Positions 1-11,069 of a stretch of DNA of 64,000 bases are shown in pieces. This DNA comes from Salinicoccus roseus (GTDB lineage Bacteria > Bacillota > Bacilli > Staphylococcales > Salinicoccaceae). A program made the translations under genes and the position numbers. Position 1 is the first letter of the stretch, and each line of letters starts with the position of its first letter. Below the pieces are notes generated by a model. It saw nothing but the letters and a program-made list of their open reading frames with translations, did no database searches and was not told the origin of the DNA. The stretch covers positions 62,001 through 126,000 of the forward strand of contig NZ_RKQJ01000004.1 in assembly GCF_003814515.1 (NCBI RefSeq), given 5' to 3'.

Positions 1-416
1 ATCTTTTCTTCATCCAGCTTATACGGATAATAGGTTTTCAGGCCCTTTTCGAATGGGTCCCTTATATCACCCTGGTAGATGCGGTAGCGGTAGGCCTTAC
101 CTTCTGAATGGTGGCGTATATGATAGTCTGGACTGATCCGTCTGACTTCGTGGATCGCTATGTCCCCCGGCATTGCACTGTTCAATGCATGCTGCCACTT
201 CGGTTCAGGGATATTCAGATCCGTATCGAAATGGAAATACTGCTCCCGTGCATGGACCCCGCTGTCGGTACGTCCGGCCGGGTGAATTCTGATGGGGACC
301 TTATGCATCCGCTGCAGTATCTTTTCTATCTCCCCCTGGACTGTACGTCCCTCCATCTGGTACTGGAAACCGTTGAAGCCGGCACCATTATAGCTTGTTC
401 TTACTAGATAGCGCAT
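1..416 (-). CDS. truA: tRNA pseudouridine synthase A, 3' part beyond window edge
   Basis: TruA isomerises uridines 38-40 of the tRNA anticodon arm to pseudouridine in the cytoplasm. About 138 N-terminal residues are visible: MRYLVRTSYNGAGFNGFQ, then the family motif AGRTDSGVHA with the catalytic aspartate, then YRYRIYQGD. The gene runs off the left edge, so the C-terminal half is not seen. The ATG at 416 has AAGGAG 7 nt upstream. It follows ecfT by 11 nt, which fits the usual Bacilli order rplQ-ecfA1-ecfA2-ecfT-truA (rplM-rpsI would be next, outside the window). The call rests on the motif. Confidence 0.95.
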   Translation of the reverse strand, partial: MRYLVRTSYNGAGFNGFQYQMEGRTVQGEIEKILQRMHKVPIRIHPAGRTDSGVHAREQYFHFDTDLNIPEPKWQHALNSAMPGDIAIHEVRRISPDYHIRHHSEGKAYRYRIYQGDIRDPFEKGLKTYYPYKLDEEK

Positions 417-427
417 TCCTCTACTCC

Positions 428-1225
428 TTACTGTCTGATCATCCACAGGATGATGCCGAATATGATCATGAGAATCAGTGCGAAAGTGTCCTTCCACTGC
501 CAGTTGAGCACACGGTAGTGTGTTCTGCCTTCCTCTCCCTGATACCCTCTCACTTCCATGGCGATGGCCATCTCCTCGGCCCTTTTGAAGGATGAAATGA
601 AAAGCGGAATGAAGATTGGTGTCAGCGCCTGCAGTCTGGACATCAGGCTTCCGGTCATGAATGTCGATCCCCTGGCACTCTGGGCCTTGATGATCTTCTC
701 CGTCTCATCCATCAGTGTCGGAATGAACCGGAGGCTGATGGACATCATCAGCGCAATTTCATGCACGGGCACCCTGAAGAACTTCAGTGGTTTCGCGATG
801 CGTTCGATTGCATCCGTCAGCTGCAGTGGGCTTGTGGTCAGCGTCAGTATCGTCGTGATCAGGACAAGCATTGCGAGCCGTATGGTGATATAGATGCCCC
901 GGACGATGCCTTCCGATTCTATTGTGAAGAAGCCGGCATCGACAAGCACAGTTCCCCCTTTAGTGAAGAAGAGGTGCATGAAGAAGGTGAACAGCAGCAG
1001 TATGAGTATCAGCTTCAATCCATTGAAGAGGAAGCGGATGGACAGGTCTGCAGTCTTGGTCAGTACAGTGATGAAGACGATCAGCAGTGTGTAGCCGGTC
1101 CAGTGGTTGGCAAAGAATACGATGGCCATGAAAAGGACGACCGCCAGTATCTTTGCACGTGGATCCAGCTGGTGGATGATGCTGGACCCCGGGATATATC
1201 TGCCAAGCAGCATTTTACTGAGCAT
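428..1225 (-). CDS. ecfT: ECF transporter transmembrane coupling protein EcfT
   Basis: EcfT is the membrane subunit that links the two EcfA ATPases to exchangeable substrate-binding S components for vitamin and metal uptake. The 265-residue protein begins MLSKMLLGRYIPGSSIIHQLDPRAKI, has several hydrophobic segments, and near the C-terminus carries the Ala-Arg-Gly coupling motif (AQSARG) and a second Arg-Gly (EVRGYQG) expected to touch the ATPases. A longer reading to 1315 exists. The ATG at 1225 is preferred because GGAGG lies about 7 nt upstream and it overlaps the ecfA2 stop by only 11 nt. No S component is adjacent, so this is the shared (group II) module. Likely co-transcribed with ecfA1, ecfA2 and truA. 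Confidence 0.93.
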   Translation of the reverse strand: MLSKMLLGRYIPGSSIIHQLDPRAKILAVVLFMAIVFFANHWTGYTLLIVFITVLTKTADLSIRFLFNGLKLILILLLFTFFMHLFFTKGGTVLVDAGFFTIESEGIVRGIYITIRLAMLVLITTILTLTTSPLQLTDAIERIAKPLKFFRVPVHEIALMMSISLRFIPTLMDETEKIIKAQSARGSTFMTGSLMSRLQALTPIFIPLFISSFKRAEEMAIAMEVRGYQGEEGRTHYRVLNWQWKDTFALILMIIFGIILWMIRQ

Positions 1226-2078
1226 AACCCGCCCTCCATTCCCTATAGAGTTCGGTGAACTGCTCGACGTTCCTTGGCATGCTGTCGAAGACGACACCTT
1301 TGTCTTCCAGGTCATGGATCAGCCTGACGATGTCCGGCGGTTCGAGTGCAAAACGTCCAAGCAGTGCTTCATCAGTGAGCAGGTCGAGGGTTCTGCCTTC
1401 CCTCACAAGATGGCCGCTGCTCAGTACCTTCACATAGTCGGTATACTCGAAGACATCGTCCATATCATGTGTGACGAGGATGACGGTGATGCCCATCTCC
1501 TCGTGGATCCGCTTGAAAAGCGCCATCGTTTCGATATGACTTTTCGGGTCCAGCCCTGCCGTCGGTTCGTCCAGAATGAGCACTTCCGGCTCCATGGCAA
1601 GGATGCCTGCGATGGCCACTTTCCGCATCTGTCCGCCTGACAGATCGAAAGGTGAAGACTGGAAGAGAGACGCATCAATGCTCAGGAGATCCAGATAGTA
1701 TTCCGCTTTTTCCTGTGCCACAGCTTCATCCATTCCCATATTCTTCGGTCCAAACATGACATCCTTGAGCACCGTTTCCTCAAACAGCTGATGTTCAGGA
1801 AACTGGAATACCATGCCCACATGTTTTTTCACCTGGTGGATCTCCTTCTGTTTCGACTTCCTCTTCAGCAGAATATCACCGACACGCACCTCTCCCCTAT
1901 TTGGAAGGAGCAGGCCATTCATCGTCTGGATCATCGTCGATTTTCCGCTGCCCGTATGGCCGATGATGCCATAGTATACACCTTCCTCGAAGGTTGTACT
2001 GATGTCGTTCAGTGCAAGATGTTCAAAGGGGGTGTTCTGGTGATAGATGCTCGTCAGATTCTTGAATGCGATCCTCAT
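1215..2078 (-). CDS. ecfA2: ECF transporter ATP-binding protein EcfA2
   Basis: Second of the two ATPases of the energy-coupling-factor module. The protein is 287 residues, a usual length. It shows Walker A GHTGSGKST near residue 42, a Q-loop (VFQFPEHQLFEETV), signature LSGGQMRK, Walker B VLILDEPTAGLD and switch histidine VTHDMDD. Its start overlaps the ecfA1 stop by 4 nt (ATGA type), which implies translational coupling. The order ecfA1-ecfA2-ecfT downstream of rplQ is standard in Bacilli. The assignment as A2 rather than A1 rests on gene order and the Q-loop style. Confidence 0.93.
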   Translation of the reverse strand: MRIAFKNLTSIYHQNTPFEHLALNDISTTFEEGVYYGIIGHTGSGKSTMIQTMNGLLLPNRGEVRVGDILLKRKSKQKEIHQVKKHVGMVFQFPEHQLFEETVLKDVMFGPKNMGMDEAVAQEKAEYYLDLLSIDASLFQSSPFDLSGGQMRKVAIAGILAMEPEVLILDEPTAGLDPKSHIETMALFKRIHEEMGITVILVTHDMDDVFEYTDYVKVLSSGHLVREGRTLDLLTDEALLGRFALEPPDIVRLIHDLEDKGVVFDSMPRNVEQFTELYREWRAGYAQ

Positions 2079-2863
2079 AGGCGTTCCACCAATTCATCGT
2101 ATGACATGAAGGAACCGTCTAGGAGCTGCTTGGACAGCTTCATATGGAAAGGCAGCACCAGACGGCTTGCCACCAGCGCATCCGCATCCTGATATATCTC
2201 CTCCACCGTGCCTTCACTGATGACACGGCCATCCTTCATGATGACGGCATGGTCGCTCTCTTCAATCTCTGACAGGTCATGTGTGATGAAGACGAGCGTC
2301 GTCTTTCCCTGATGGTGGATGGCCTTCAGTATATCGAGGACTTCCTGCCTGCCTTCCGGATCTATCATGGAAGTCGCTTCATCCAGAATGAGCACTTCAG
2401 GTGACATCGCCAAAGCCCCTGCGATGGCTACACGCTGCTTCTGTCCCCCCGACAGCCTGGATGGTTCATGTTCACGGAATTCGAGCATATTGACCGCCTT
2501 GAGCGCCTCCTCGGTGCGCCTTACCATCTCTTCCCTCTCGATGCCATTGTTCTCAAGGCCGAAGGCCACATCATCTTCAACCGTCGCACCGACAAACTGG
2601 TTGTCGGGGTTCTGGAAGACGATGGCAAACTTCTTCCTCAGTTCTGCACGGTTTTCATCATCCAGCACTTCCCCATCGACGGTGATGGTGCCTTCATAGT
2701 CATTCAGTATGCCCATGAGTATTTTGACGAGTGTACTCTTGCCAGAACCATTATGTCCGATGATGGAGACCCATTCCCCACGCCGGAAGGTCAGGGAGAT
2801 ATGATCCAGAGCTCTATATTCACCTGTCCGATAACTATAGGTTATATCTTCAAGACCAATCAT
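2075..2863 (-). CDS. ecfA1: ECF transporter ATP-binding protein EcfA1
   Basis: First ATPase of the ECF module, pairing with EcfA2 to drive vitamin uptake. It reads MIGLEDITYSYRTGEYRALD, with Walker A GHNGSGKST, Q-loop VFQNPDNQFVGATVEDD, signature LSGGQKQR, Walker B VLILDEATSMID and VFITHD. At 262 residues it has a usual length. An upstream in-frame start at 2911 would run into the hairpin region. The ATG at 2863 has GGTGGAG just upstream and gives the canonical N-terminus. Transcription must come either from read-through of the alpha operon past the hairpins at 2889-2982 or from an unrecognised promoter. Confidence 0.94.
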   Translation of the reverse strand: MIGLEDITYSYRTGEYRALDHISLTFRRGEWVSIIGHNGSGKSTLVKILMGILNDYEGTITVDGEVLDDENRAELRKKFAIVFQNPDNQFVGATVEDDVAFGLENNGIEREEMVRRTEEALKAVNMLEFREHEPSRLSGGQKQRVAIAGALAMSPEVLILDEATSMIDPEGRQEVLDILKAIHHQGKTTLVFITHDLSEIEESDHAVIMKDGRVISEGTVEEIYQDADALVASRLVLPFHMKLSKQLLDGSFMSYDELVERL

Positions 2864-2888
2864 AACTCCACCACCATTTTTATGTAAT

Positions 2889-2950
2889 AAAAAAGCGCGT
2901 ACCCTGCACATGGGAGTCGCGCGATGATTCAGTATTGCCTGCAGGGTACG
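2889..2950 (-). terminator. Putative terminator or attenuator between rplQ and ecfA1
   Basis: Ten-bp perfect arms at 2899-2908 (cgtaccctgc) and 2941-2950 (gcagggtacg) enclose a 32-nt loop. On the minus strand the second arm is followed by GCGC and a six-T run. The loop also holds a gcgcg that could pair with cgcgc next to the T run, so two exclusive stems are possible. The form fits an intrinsic terminator closing the ribosomal operon, with some read-through needed for ecfA1. Confidence 0.5.
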
Positions 2951-2962
2951 TTGAGCTAGACA

Positions 2963-2982
2963 ATATGGCCCTCAGGCCACAT
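2963..2982 (-). other. Short hairpin directly after rplQ
   Basis: atatggcc (2963-2970), a four-base loop, and ggccacat (2975-2982) form a compact stem about 30 nt beyond the rplQ stop. There is no T run, so it is better seen as a 3'-end stabiliser or processing hairpin than as a terminator. Confidence 0.4.
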
Positions 2983-3014
2983 TATCGTAACACTCATTCT
3001 GCTTTTATAAGAGA

Positions 3015-3410
3015 TTACGCTTCTTCAGTCGCAGCAGTGCCTTGTACGAATTCGATGATTACGAGTTCAGCACCGTCTCCACGGCGTTCACCAAGTTTCT
3101 TGATGCTTGTGTAGCCGCCCTGGCGGTCTTCAAAACGTGGTGCGATATCATCAAAAAGCTTTTGAAGTGCGTACTGTGTCGTACCATCTTCATTTGCGAT
3201 TTCAACATTGCGTACTGTCTGGCCTGCACGACGTCTAGACGCGAGGTCTCCACGCTTGCCAAGTGTAACCAGTTTGTCTACCACTCTGCGAAGTTCCTTC
3301 GCTCTCTGTTCAGTTGTTGTAATGCGTTCGCTCACGATGAGGGATGTTGCCAGATCACGGAGCATCGCTTTTCTTTGGTCGGACGTGCGTCCTAGTTTTC
3401 TGTAGCCCAT
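3015..3410 (-). CDS. rplQ: 50S ribosomal protein L17 (bL17)
   Basis: L17 sits near the exit tunnel of the large subunit. The 131-residue reading opens [20 protein letters not shown], the family signature, and ends in a short acidic tail (TAATEEA). It is the last gene of the alpha operon, 18 nt after rpoA, with a strong Shine-Dalgarno (GGAGG) upstream. It is a little longer than B. subtilis L17 because of an internal insert and the tail. Confidence 0.97.
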   Translation of the reverse strand: MGYRKLGRTSDQRKAMLRDLATSLIVSERITTTEQRAKELRRVVDKLVTLGKRGDLASRRRAGQTVRNVEIANEDGTTQYALQKLFDDIAPRFEDRQGGYTSIKKLGERRGDGAELVIIEFVQGTAATEEA

Positions 3411-3428
3411 TGCAATTTACCTCCTTTA

Positions 3429-4373
3429 TCAGTCTTCTTTACGGAGCCCCAGACCGAGGTCCTCAAGTTTAAACTTAACTTCTTCAAGAGACTTGCGTCC
3501 CAGATTTCTTACCTTCATCATGTCTGCTTCACTCTTATCAGTCAGTTCCTGTACTGAGTTGATGCCTGCACGCTTCAGACAGTTGTATGAACGTACTGAC
3601 AAGTCGAGTTCCTCGATGGACATTTCAAGCACTTTCTCTTTCTGGTCCTCTTCCTTCTCGATCATGATTTCTGCATTCTGAGCTTCATCAGTCAGACCGA
3701 CGAAGATGTTCAGGTGCTCTGTCATGATTTTGGCAGCAAGGGAAATGCCTTCCTGCGGGGAGATGGAACCATCTGTCCATACATCCAGGGTGAGTTTGTC
3801 GAAATTCGTCTTCTGGCCAACACGCGTGTTTTCAACTGTATAGTTGACACGTTCGATTGGTGTATAGATCGAATCCACCGGAATCACACCGATTGACATA
3901 TCACTCTTGTTATTGCCCTCTGCAAGGGTATAACCTCTGCCACGATTTGCGATCATGCGGATCTTCAACTGACCACCATTGGATACTGTTGCAATCTTCA
4001 GGTCGCGGTTCAAAATCTCAACGTCGCTGTCGTGGGTGATGTCGCCGGCTGTGACGATGCCTTCACCACTGAAGTCGATTTCCAGAACTTTTTCATCTTC
4101 GGAATAGATCTTGAGTGCAAGCTTTTTGATGTTTGTGATGATTGTTGTAACATCTTCCACAACATTTTCAATTGTAGAAAATTCATGCAGTACATTTTCT
4201 ATTTCTATCGTTTTGACTGCCGCACCAGGTAATGATGATAAAAGAATGCGACGCAAGGAGTTTCCAAGTGTTGTTCCATATCCTCTTTCAAGAGGTTCAA
4301 CAACAAACTTACCAAACTTAGAATCTTCCGATACTTCGACTGTTTCAATTCTAGGTTTTTCGATTTCTATCAT
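3429..4373 (-). CDS. rpoA: DNA-directed RNA polymerase alpha subunit
   Basis: Alpha dimerises through its N-terminal domain to nucleate RNA polymerase assembly. Its C-terminal domain contacts UP elements and activators. The 314-residue protein has the N-terminal domain ([29 protein letters not shown] near residue 25) and the C-terminal domain ([16 protein letters not shown], then [11 protein letters not shown]). Length and order in the alpha operon (rpmJ-rpsM-rpsK-rpoA-rplQ) are standard. Confidence 0.98.
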   Translation of the reverse strand: MIEIEKPRIETVEVSEDSKFGKFVVEPLERGYGTTLGNSLRRILLSSLPGAAVKTIEIENVLHEFSTIENVVEDVTTIITNIKKLALKIYSEDEKVLEIDFSGEGIVTAGDITHDSDVEILNRDLKIATVSNGGQLKIRMIANRGRGYTLAEGNNKSDMSIGVIPVDSIYTPIERVNYTVENTRVGQKTNFDKLTLDVWTDGSISPQEGISLAAKIMTEHLNIFVGLTDEAQNAEIMIEKEEDQKEKVLEMSIEELDLSVRSYNCLKRAGINSVQELTDKSEADMMKVRNLGRKSLEEVKFKLEDLGLGLRKED

Positions 4374-4460
4374 TTGTCTACTTATCCTCCCTCTAAACGC
4401 CGGAAATATTATGCAGCCATGTGTTTTACATTACACTCGGAATTGTCCTGTGACCAGTAA

Positions 4461-4850
4461 TTATACACGGCGACGTTTAGGCGGACGGCAGCCATTGTGT
4501 GGTACAGGAGTGACATCTTTGATTGCTGTAATTTCAAGACCTGCAGATTGGAGTGCGCGGATTGCTGATTCACGACCTGCCCCTGGACCTTTCACTGTAA
4601 CTTCGACAGTTTTGAGTCCGTGTTCCATTGCAGCTTTGGAAGCTGTCTCTGAAGCCATCTGTGCAGCGAATGGTGTAGATTTCTTAGAACCTCTGAAACC
4701 AAGTGCACCTGCTGATGACCATGACAGTGCGTTACCAAAATCGTCAGTGATAGTTACAATTGTGTTGTTGAATGTTGAACGGATATGCGCGATACCGGAG
4801 TCAATATTCTTTTTCACTTTACGTTTACGTGTTTGTTGTCTACGAGCCAT
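4461..4850 (-). CDS. rpsK: 30S ribosomal protein S11 (uS11)
   Basis: Platform protein of the small subunit that contacts mRNA near the E site. The 129 residues have the signature [13 protein letters not shown] and the basic end RPPKRRRV. It begins 22 nt after rpsM. The 87-nt gap to rpoA is the widest inside the alpha operon, and no clear hairpin was seen in it. Confidence 0.97.
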   Translation of the reverse strand: MARRQQTRKRKVKKNIDSGIAHIRSTFNNTIVTITDDFGNALSWSSAGALGFRGSKKSTPFAAQMASETASKAAMEHGLKTVEVTVKGPGAGRESAIRALQSAGLEITAIKDVTPVPHNGCRPPKRRRV

Positions 4851-4872
4851 TTTTTCTCCTCCTTTTCCCTAA

Positions 4873-5238
4873 TTATTTCTTCTTGTTCGCAACTGTTTTA
4901 ACTGGACCTTTACGTGTACGGGCATTGTTTTTGGTATGCTGTCCACGAACTGGCAGTCCACGACGGTGACGGATTCCCCTGTAGGAAGCAATCTCCATCA
5001 GACGCTTGATATTAAGGTTCTGCTCACGACGGAGGTCACCTTCAATCTTGTACGTGTCGACGACTTCACGGATTTTGTTCAGTTCGTCTTCAGTAAGATC
5101 CCTTACACGTGTACTTTCAGATACACCTGCTTTTTCAAGGATTTCTGCCGCTCTTGAGCTGCCGATACCGTAAATATAAGTGAGAGAGATTACGACACGT
5201 TTTTCACGTGGTACGTCTACTCCTGCAATACGAGCCAT
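4873..5238 (-). CDS. rpsM: 30S ribosomal protein S13 (uS13)
   Basis: Head protein that contacts the P-site tRNA and forms subunit bridges. The 121 residues begin [26 protein letters not shown]. Near the end comes the helix-turn region [25 protein letters not shown]. Alpha operon, between rpmJ and rpsK. Confidence 0.97.
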   Translation of the reverse strand: MARIAGVDVPREKRVVISLTYIYGIGSSRAAEILEKAGVSESTRVRDLTEDELNKIREVVDTYKIEGDLRREQNLNIKRLMEIASYRGIRHRRGLPVRGQHTKNNARTRKGPVKTVANKKK

Positions 5239-5262
5239 ATGTTACACCTCCGATTTTATAAT

Positions 5263-5406
<144 letters not shown>

Positions 5407-5625
5407 TTATTTAAAACGATAAGTGATTCTGCCACGTGTTAGATCATATGGTGACATTTCGACTGTTACTTTATCGCCAGGAAGAATACGTATATAGTTC
5501 ATACGGATTTTCCCTGAAACATGGGCGAGAATCTCATGCCCGTTTTCAAGTTCCACTTTGAACATAGCATTCGGCAATGTGTCAAGCACTGTGCCTTCCA
5601 GCTCGATAACATCTTGTTTACTCAT
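5407..5625 (-). CDS. infA: Translation initiation factor IF-1
   Basis: IF-1 binds the ribosomal A site during initiation. The 72-residue OB-fold protein begins [29 protein letters not shown] and ends with GRITYRFK, a near-perfect family pattern. AAGGGGG lies upstream of the ATG. The 151-nt gap to adk is unusually wide for this operon and holds an inverted repeat (5648-5665), so infA may also have its own promoter. Confidence 0.97.
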   Translation of the reverse strand: MSKQDVIELEGTVLDTLPNAMFKVELENGHEILAHVSGKIRMNYIRILPGDKVTVEMSPYDLTRGRITYRFK

Positions 5626-5647
5626 TTCAAATTCCCCCTTTACAGCA

Positions 5648-5665
5648 TTCTAATCTATATTAGAA
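5648..5665. repeat. 7-bp perfect inverted repeat upstream of infA
   Basis: ttctaat, ctat, attagaa. It lies 23 nt upstream of the infA start in the 151-nt adk-infA gap. It may be a small mRNA hairpin in the infA leader or a protein site. It is AT-rich and has no T run, so termination is unlikely. Confidence 0.35.
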
Positions 5666-5776
5666 ATCCACTTCAGGTGAAGATAGACTACACTTAACGT
5701 CAAAATATGAACTTGGATATTTTTCGTTATAATACAAGCAACATTCACTCAGAAGTGTCTGAAGAGGTGAATATCC

Positions 5777-6436
<660 letters not shown>

Positions 6437-7735
6437 CTACCTACGCTTTCTAAAACCGCGGTATTCTCTTTGGTTTGCTTGTGCTTCCAACTGTTTCATG
6501 GTTTCAAGTGCAACACCAATGACAATCAGAAGACTCGTACCTCCAATTTGAATCGCTTGCGGCAGATCCATGAACTTCGTAATAAGAAGTGGCAGGATGG
6601 AAATGCCGGCCAGGAAGAGTGAGCCTACAAATACGAGCCTATATAATACAGACGTAATGTAGTCTTGGGTGTTCCTACCCGGACGGATGCCAGGTACGTA
6701 ACTTCCCTGCTTCTTAAGGTTATCTGCCATCTTTTCAGGATTAACCTGGACAAATGAATAGAAGTACGTAAATGCAATGATCAGGGCAACATAAAAGATC
6801 ATTCCTATCCAATCGGACGGATCAGCGAATCTTGCGATCGTCTGGGCCCAGTTGGCATCAGGGAAGAATAGTGTCAGCGTCTGCGGGAGCATGAAAAATG
6901 CCATCGCAAAGATGACCGGAATTACCCCTGCCGGGTTGACCTTGAGCGGCAGGAATGTCGATTGTGGTGCCAATTGTGATGAAGTTCGTTGACGTTTGGC
7001 ATATTGTACCGGAATTTTACGCACAGCCTGCAGTATGAATACAGCAAAGGCTGTAATCAGTATGAGCATGATGATGAGTCCAACCATCTGCAGCACTGCC
7101 ATCGTCGTATCATCTGCACCGACGAATTTCTGCTGGTAGAGCTGAATGATTGCGCTTGGCAGAACGCTGAGTATACCTGCAAAGATGATGATTGAGATAC
7201 CATTTCCGACACCATGTGTCGTAATCTGTTCTCCCAGCCACATCAGGAAGGCTGTTCCTGTTGTGAGCACGAGTGCAATGAGCAGGTAGGAGCCAATATT
7301 ACTATTATCAAGGAGCATACCTTCGAACATCTGGTTGAAAGCAAAGGACATTCCCAACGATTGTATGAACGCGAGTATGATCGTGAAATAGCGTGTAAAT
7401 TGACTGAGCTTGCGTCTTCCGACTTCACCCTGTTTTGCCCATTCAGCAAACTTTGGTACAACATCCATCTGCAGGAGCTGCACCACGATTGATGCTGTAA
7501 TGTAGGGCATGATGCCCATGGCAAGAATGGAGAAGTTCATCAGTGCGCCACCACCAAAGGTGTTCATAAGATCCAGCACGCCCTGTTGGCCTGCTCCCAT
7601 GTCGAACACACTCGGATCCACACCTGGAACCGGTATATATGTGCCGATCTTGAAAATGACGAGCATTGCCAAAGTAAAAAGAATTTTACTGCGGATTTCT
7701 TTAATTCTAAAGAAATTGGATAACGTGCCGAGCAT
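6437..7735 (-). CDS. secY: Protein translocase channel subunit SecY
   Basis: Pore of the Sec translocon in the cytoplasmic membrane. At 432 residues with about ten hydrophobic segments it has the family length. Recognisable stretches are [14 protein letters not shown], the plug region [27 protein letters not shown], and [17 protein letters not shown]. The start overlaps the rplO stop by one base (7735), so the two are probably translationally coupled. Confidence 0.97.
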   Translation of the reverse strand: MLGTLSNFFRIKEIRSKILFTLAMLVIFKIGTYIPVPGVDPSVFDMGAGQQGVLDLMNTFGGGALMNFSILAMGIMPYITASIVVQLLQMDVVPKFAEWAKQGEVGRRKLSQFTRYFTIILAFIQSLGMSFAFNQMFEGMLLDNSNIGSYLLIALVLTTGTAFLMWLGEQITTHGVGNGISIIIFAGILSVLPSAIIQLYQQKFVGADDTTMAVLQMVGLIIMLILITAFAVFILQAVRKIPVQYAKRQRTSSQLAPQSTFLPLKVNPAGVIPVIFAMAFFMLPQTLTLFFPDANWAQTIARFADPSDWIGMIFYVALIIAFTYFYSFVQVNPEKMADNLKKQGSYVPGIRPGRNTQDYITSVLYRLVFVGSLFLAGISILPLLITKFMDLPQAIQIGGTSLLIVIGVALETMKQLEAQANQREYRGFRKRR

Positions 7736-8175
7736 TAGATCACCTCGTAGCTTCCGCCCTGTTCCTCAATTGCTTTAGCAGCTGAACCAGAAAACTTATG
7801 AGCTTTGATTGTTAATTTCTTCTCAAGAGTACCATTGCCGAGTACTTTGATTCCAGATTTTGCATTCTTAACAATACCATTTTCTTTCAGCATTTCAGGT
7901 GTAACTTCAGTGCCGTCTTCGAAACGATTCAGATCGTCCAGGTTAAGCACTGCGTATTCTTTACGGTTAATGTTCGTAAATCCACGTTTTGGGATACGAC
8001 GGAAAAGTGGAAGCTGTCCACCTTCGAATGTTGGCCTTACTCCGCCACCGGAACGTGAATTCTGACCATTATGACCGCGTGCAGATGTCTTACCGTTACC
8101 AGAAGACATACCACGACCTACACGGTTGCGGTTCTTACGCGCACCTTCTACTGGTTTCATCTCATGTAATTTCAT
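7735..8175 (-). CDS. rplO: 50S ribosomal protein L15 (uL15)
   Basis: Late-assembly protein of the large subunit. The 146 residues begin [22 protein letters not shown]. The glycine-rich N-terminal arm [22 protein letters not shown] threads into 23S rRNA. It lies between rpmD and secY in the spc operon. Confidence 0.97.
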   Translation of the reverse strand: MKLHEMKPVEGARKNRNRVGRGMSSGNGKTSARGHNGQNSRSGGGVRPTFEGGQLPLFRRIPKRGFTNINRKEYAVLNLDDLNRFEDGTEVTPEMLKENGIVKNAKSGIKVLGNGTLEKKLTIKAHKFSGSAAKAIEEQGGSYEVI

Positions 8176-8202
8176 CCTTGCACCTCCTATATCATAATAT
8201 CA

Positions 8203-8382
8203 TTATTTTTCTTCTACTGAAACTAAGTGGCTGACTTTCTCAACCTGACCTCTGAGCTGAGGTGTATCTTCAAGCTCGACCGATTGCTGGAGCTTTCTGA
8301 GGCCGAGGGAAGCAACTGTTCTTCTCTGCGTCTCAGATCTCCCGATCAAGCTTTTTTTGAGGGTGATTTTAACTTTAGCCAT
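8203..8382 (-). CDS. rpmD: 50S ribosomal protein L30 (uL30)
   Basis: A short 59-residue gene that fills the gap between rpsE and rplO. It reads [20 protein letters not shown], then [24 protein letters not shown], ending VSVEEK. The start ATG at 8382 has GGAGGG upstream, and the TAA is at 8203-8205. It has the standard single-domain bacterial form. Confidence 0.96.
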   Translation of the reverse strand: MAKVKITLKKSLIGRSETQRRTVASLGLRKLQQSVELEDTPQLRGQVEKVSHLVSVEEK

Positions 8383-8398
8383 GTCTGTAAATCCCTCC

Positions 8399-8899
8399 TT
8401 AATTTTGTAGCTCTTCTACTGATTTGCCGCGCAATTTAGCAACTTCTTCTGCGCTTTTGAGTTCAGTAAGGCCTGTCATTGTTGCACGAACAACATTGAT
8501 CGGAGTGTTAGCACCAAGAGACTTGCTCAAGATGTCGGAAACTCCTGCAAGTTCGAGTACGGCACGGACCGGTCCACCAGCGATAACACCTGTACCAGGG
8601 GCTGCAGGTTTCATGAATACTCTGCCGGAGCTGAAACGTCCAATGATTTCGTGTGGGATAGTACCGTCTACGAGTGGTACTTCGATAAGGTCTTTCTTAG
8701 CAGCTTCGATTGCTTTTTTGATTGCTTCAGGCACCTCTTGGGCTTTACCTGTACCAAAGCCTACACGTCCTTTTTTGTCTCCTACTACAACAAGTGCAGA
8801 GAAACGGAAACGACGTCCACCTTTTACAACTTTAGCGATACGGTTGATTGTAACAACGCGCTCTTCGAATTCCTGTACTTTCTCTTCTCTACGAGCCAT
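8399..8899 (-). CDS. rpsE: 30S ribosomal protein S5 (uS5)
   Basis: Small-subunit protein with roles in decoding accuracy and mRNA unwinding. The 166 residues contain the N-terminal double-stranded-RNA-binding fold ([24 protein letters not shown]) and the C-terminal domain with [17 protein letters not shown]. Spc operon, between rplR and rpmD. Confidence 0.97.
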   Translation of the reverse strand: MARREEKVQEFEERVVTINRIAKVVKGGRRFRFSALVVVGDKKGRVGFGTGKAQEVPEAIKKAIEAAKKDLIEVPLVDGTIPHEIIGRFSSGRVFMKPAAPGTGVIAGGPVRAVLELAGVSDILSKSLGANTPINVVRATMTGLTELKSAEEVAKLRGKSVEELQN

Positions 8900-8920
8900 A
8901 AATGTTATTCCCTCCTTCTA

Positions 8921-9283
8921 TTAGAATTGCAGACCGTTTTCACGTGCAGCTTCTGCGAGTGCTTTCACACGTCCGTGATATAGATAACCACCGCGGTCGA
9001 ATACTACGCTTTCTACGCCTTTTTCTTTGGCACGTTTAGCTATCAGTGTACCTACTTCAGCTGCTGCGTCTACATTGGATCCAATTTCATTCTTGAAATC
9101 AGCATCTTGTGTAGAAGCACTTGCCAATGTCGTCTGTTGACTGTCATCAATCACTTGAGCATAGATATGCTTATTAGAGCGATAGACATTAAGACGTGGT
9201 CTTTCTGATGTGCCAGAAAGTCTGCTGCGCACGCGCTGATGTCTTTTTTGACGCACTTTATTTTTATCAATCCTAGCGATCAT
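8921..9283 (-). CDS. rplR: 50S ribosomal protein L18 (uL18)
   Basis: Binds 5S rRNA in the central protuberance. It has 120 residues: [20 protein letters not shown] in the middle and [24 protein letters not shown] at the end, both family signatures. Spc operon. Confidence 0.97.
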   Translation of the reverse strand: MIARIDKNKVRQKRHQRVRSRLSGTSERPRLNVYRSNKHIYAQVIDDSQQTTLASASTQDADFKNEIGSNVDAAAEVGTLIAKRAKEKGVESVVFDRGGYLYHGRVKALAEAARENGLQF

Positions 9284-9309
9284 TGATGTTCACTCCTCAC
9301 TTTAATTAA

Positions 9310-9846
9310 TTATTTACCAGTTTTTCCTTCTTTACGGCGTACTTGTTCGCCTTTGTAACGAATACCTTTTCCTTTGTACGGTTCAGGTGGACGTACGGAA
9401 CGGATCTTGGAAGCAAGAGCTCCAACACTTTCTTTGTTGATGCCTTCAACTTTGACGTTCGTATTGCCATCCACTGAGATGGAAAGGTCCTCGGAAGGTT
9501 CGAATTCAACCGGGTGAGAAAGCCCAACATTGAGTACCAATTTCTTACCCTGCATCTGCGCACGGTAACCGACACCAACAAGCTCAAGCTCTCTGGAGAA
9601 TCCTTGGGATACTCCGACAACCATATTGTTGATCAATGCACGTGTTGTACCATGGTTTGTGCGATGATCCTTGGAATCACTTGGCCTTACGACCTGAAGT
9701 GTGTTGTCTTCCAATTCATAAGTCATTTCTTCGTTAAACGTGTTTACCAGTTCACCTTTAGGTCCTTTGACTGTAACTGTGGATCCATCAATATCAACTG
9801 TAACATCACTTGGTATTTCAATAATACGTTTACCTACACGGCTCAT
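9310..9846 (-). CDS. rplF: 50S ribosomal protein L6 (uL6)
   Basis: Two-domain large-subunit protein near the factor-binding site. The 178 residues begin [15 protein letters not shown], and the C-terminal signature [16 protein letters not shown] is clear. Spc operon, between rpsH and rplR. Overlapping alternative frames in this stretch are shadows. Confidence 0.97.
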   Translation of the reverse strand: MSRVGKRIIEIPSDVTVDIDGSTVTVKGPKGELVNTFNEEMTYELEDNTLQVVRPSDSKDHRTNHGTTRALINNMVVGVSQGFSRELELVGVGYRAQMQGKKLVLNVGLSHPVEFEPSEDLSISVDGNTNVKVEGINKESVGALASKIRSVRPPEPYKGKGIRYKGEQVRRKEGKTGK

Positions 9847-9870
9847 TTGTTTACACCTCCTGTTAATTCA

Positions 9871-10269
9871 TTACCAAACGTATGCGAGAACTTCCCCGCC
9901 GATATTTCTTTTGCGTGCTTCTTTATCCGTAAGCACACCTTCTGATGTTGAGATCAGTGCGATACCTAGACCGTTGAGGACCTTCGGCAGCTCTTCTCTT
10001 CTTGCGTATACCCTAAGGCCAGGCTTGGAGATACGCTTCAAACCAGTGATGACTCTTTCGTTCTTGCTACCATATTTAAGGAATACACGGATGACGCCTT
10101 GCTTGTCGTCTTCGATATATTCTACATTTTTTACAAAACCTTCTGTTTTAAGAATCTCTGCAATTTCCTTTTTGATGTTGGATGCAGGAATCTCCAGTGT
10201 TTCATGCCTCACGATATTCGCATTCCTAATGCGCGTCAGCATATCTGCAATTGGATCTGAGATTGTCAT
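9871..10269 (-). CDS. rpsH: 30S ribosomal protein S8 (uS8)
   Basis: 16S rRNA central-domain binder. In enterobacteria it is also the spc operon repressor; that role here is unknown. The 132 residues begin [18 protein letters not shown]. The C-terminal signature is [26 protein letters not shown]. Confidence 0.97.
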   Translation of the reverse strand: MTISDPIADMLTRIRNANIVRHETLEIPASNIKKEIAEILKTEGFVKNVEYIEDDKQGVIRVFLKYGSKNERVITGLKRISKPGLRVYARREELPKVLNGLGIALISTSEGVLTDKEARKRNIGGEVLAYVW

Positions 10270-10299
10270 TACTAATTGCCTCCTTTCAATTTATGGCGA

Positions 10300-10497
<198 letters not shown>

Positions 10498-10504
10498 TTA
10501 TAGC

Positions 10505-11044
10505 TTACTTTTGAAATGGCATTCCGAACTGAGTGAGCAGCTCGCGTGCTTCTTCATCTGTGTTCGCTGTTGTAACGACAACAATATCCATACCTCTTAC
10601 TTTGGATACTTTATCATAGTCGATTTCAGGGAAGATGAGCTGTTCTTTTACACCGAGTGTGTAGTTGCCGCGTCCATCAAACGCCTTCTTGGAAATACCT
10701 CTGAAGTCTCTTACGCGTGGGAGGGATACTGAAACCAGTTTGTCCAGGAAATCGTACATTCTTTCCCCACGAAGAGTAACTTTGGCTCCAATCGGCATAC
10801 CTTCACGAAGTCTGAATGTCGCGATAGATTTCTTAGCTTTTGTGATTACCGGCTTCTGACCTGTAATTGCTTCCAATTCTTCTACTGCAGTATCAAGAAC
10901 TTTTGCGTTTTGAACTGCTTCGCCAACACCCATGTTGACTACGATCTTTTCGATCCTAGGCACTTCCATGACGGAAGAGTAGTTGAATTTATTAACAAGT
11001 TCATTTTTGATTTCTTCATTGTATCTTTCTTTTAAACGTGCCAC
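10505..11044 (-). CDS. rplE: 50S ribosomal protein L5 (uL5)
   Basis: 5S rRNA-binding protein of the central protuberance that contacts P-site tRNA. The 179 residues include [16 protein letters not shown], the family signature, and [11 protein letters not shown] near the end. Spc operon, 25 nt after rplX. Confidence 0.97.
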   Translation of the reverse strand: MARLKERYNEEIKNELVNKFNYSSVMEVPRIEKIVVNMGVGEAVQNAKVLDTAVEELEAITGQKPVITKAKKSIATFRLREGMPIGAKVTLRGERMYDFLDKLVSVSLPRVRDFRGISKKAFDGRGNYTLGVKEQLIFPEIDYDKVSKVRGMDIVVVTTANTDEEARELLTQFGMPFQK

Positions 11045-11069
11045 TGTATGGACCTCCTTCCATTGCTAA

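Noticed and set aside
761-1258. Plus-strand open frame of 165 codons opposite ecfT.
   Set aside because: Charged low-complexity translation antisense to a clear membrane protein gene; no ribosome-binding site.
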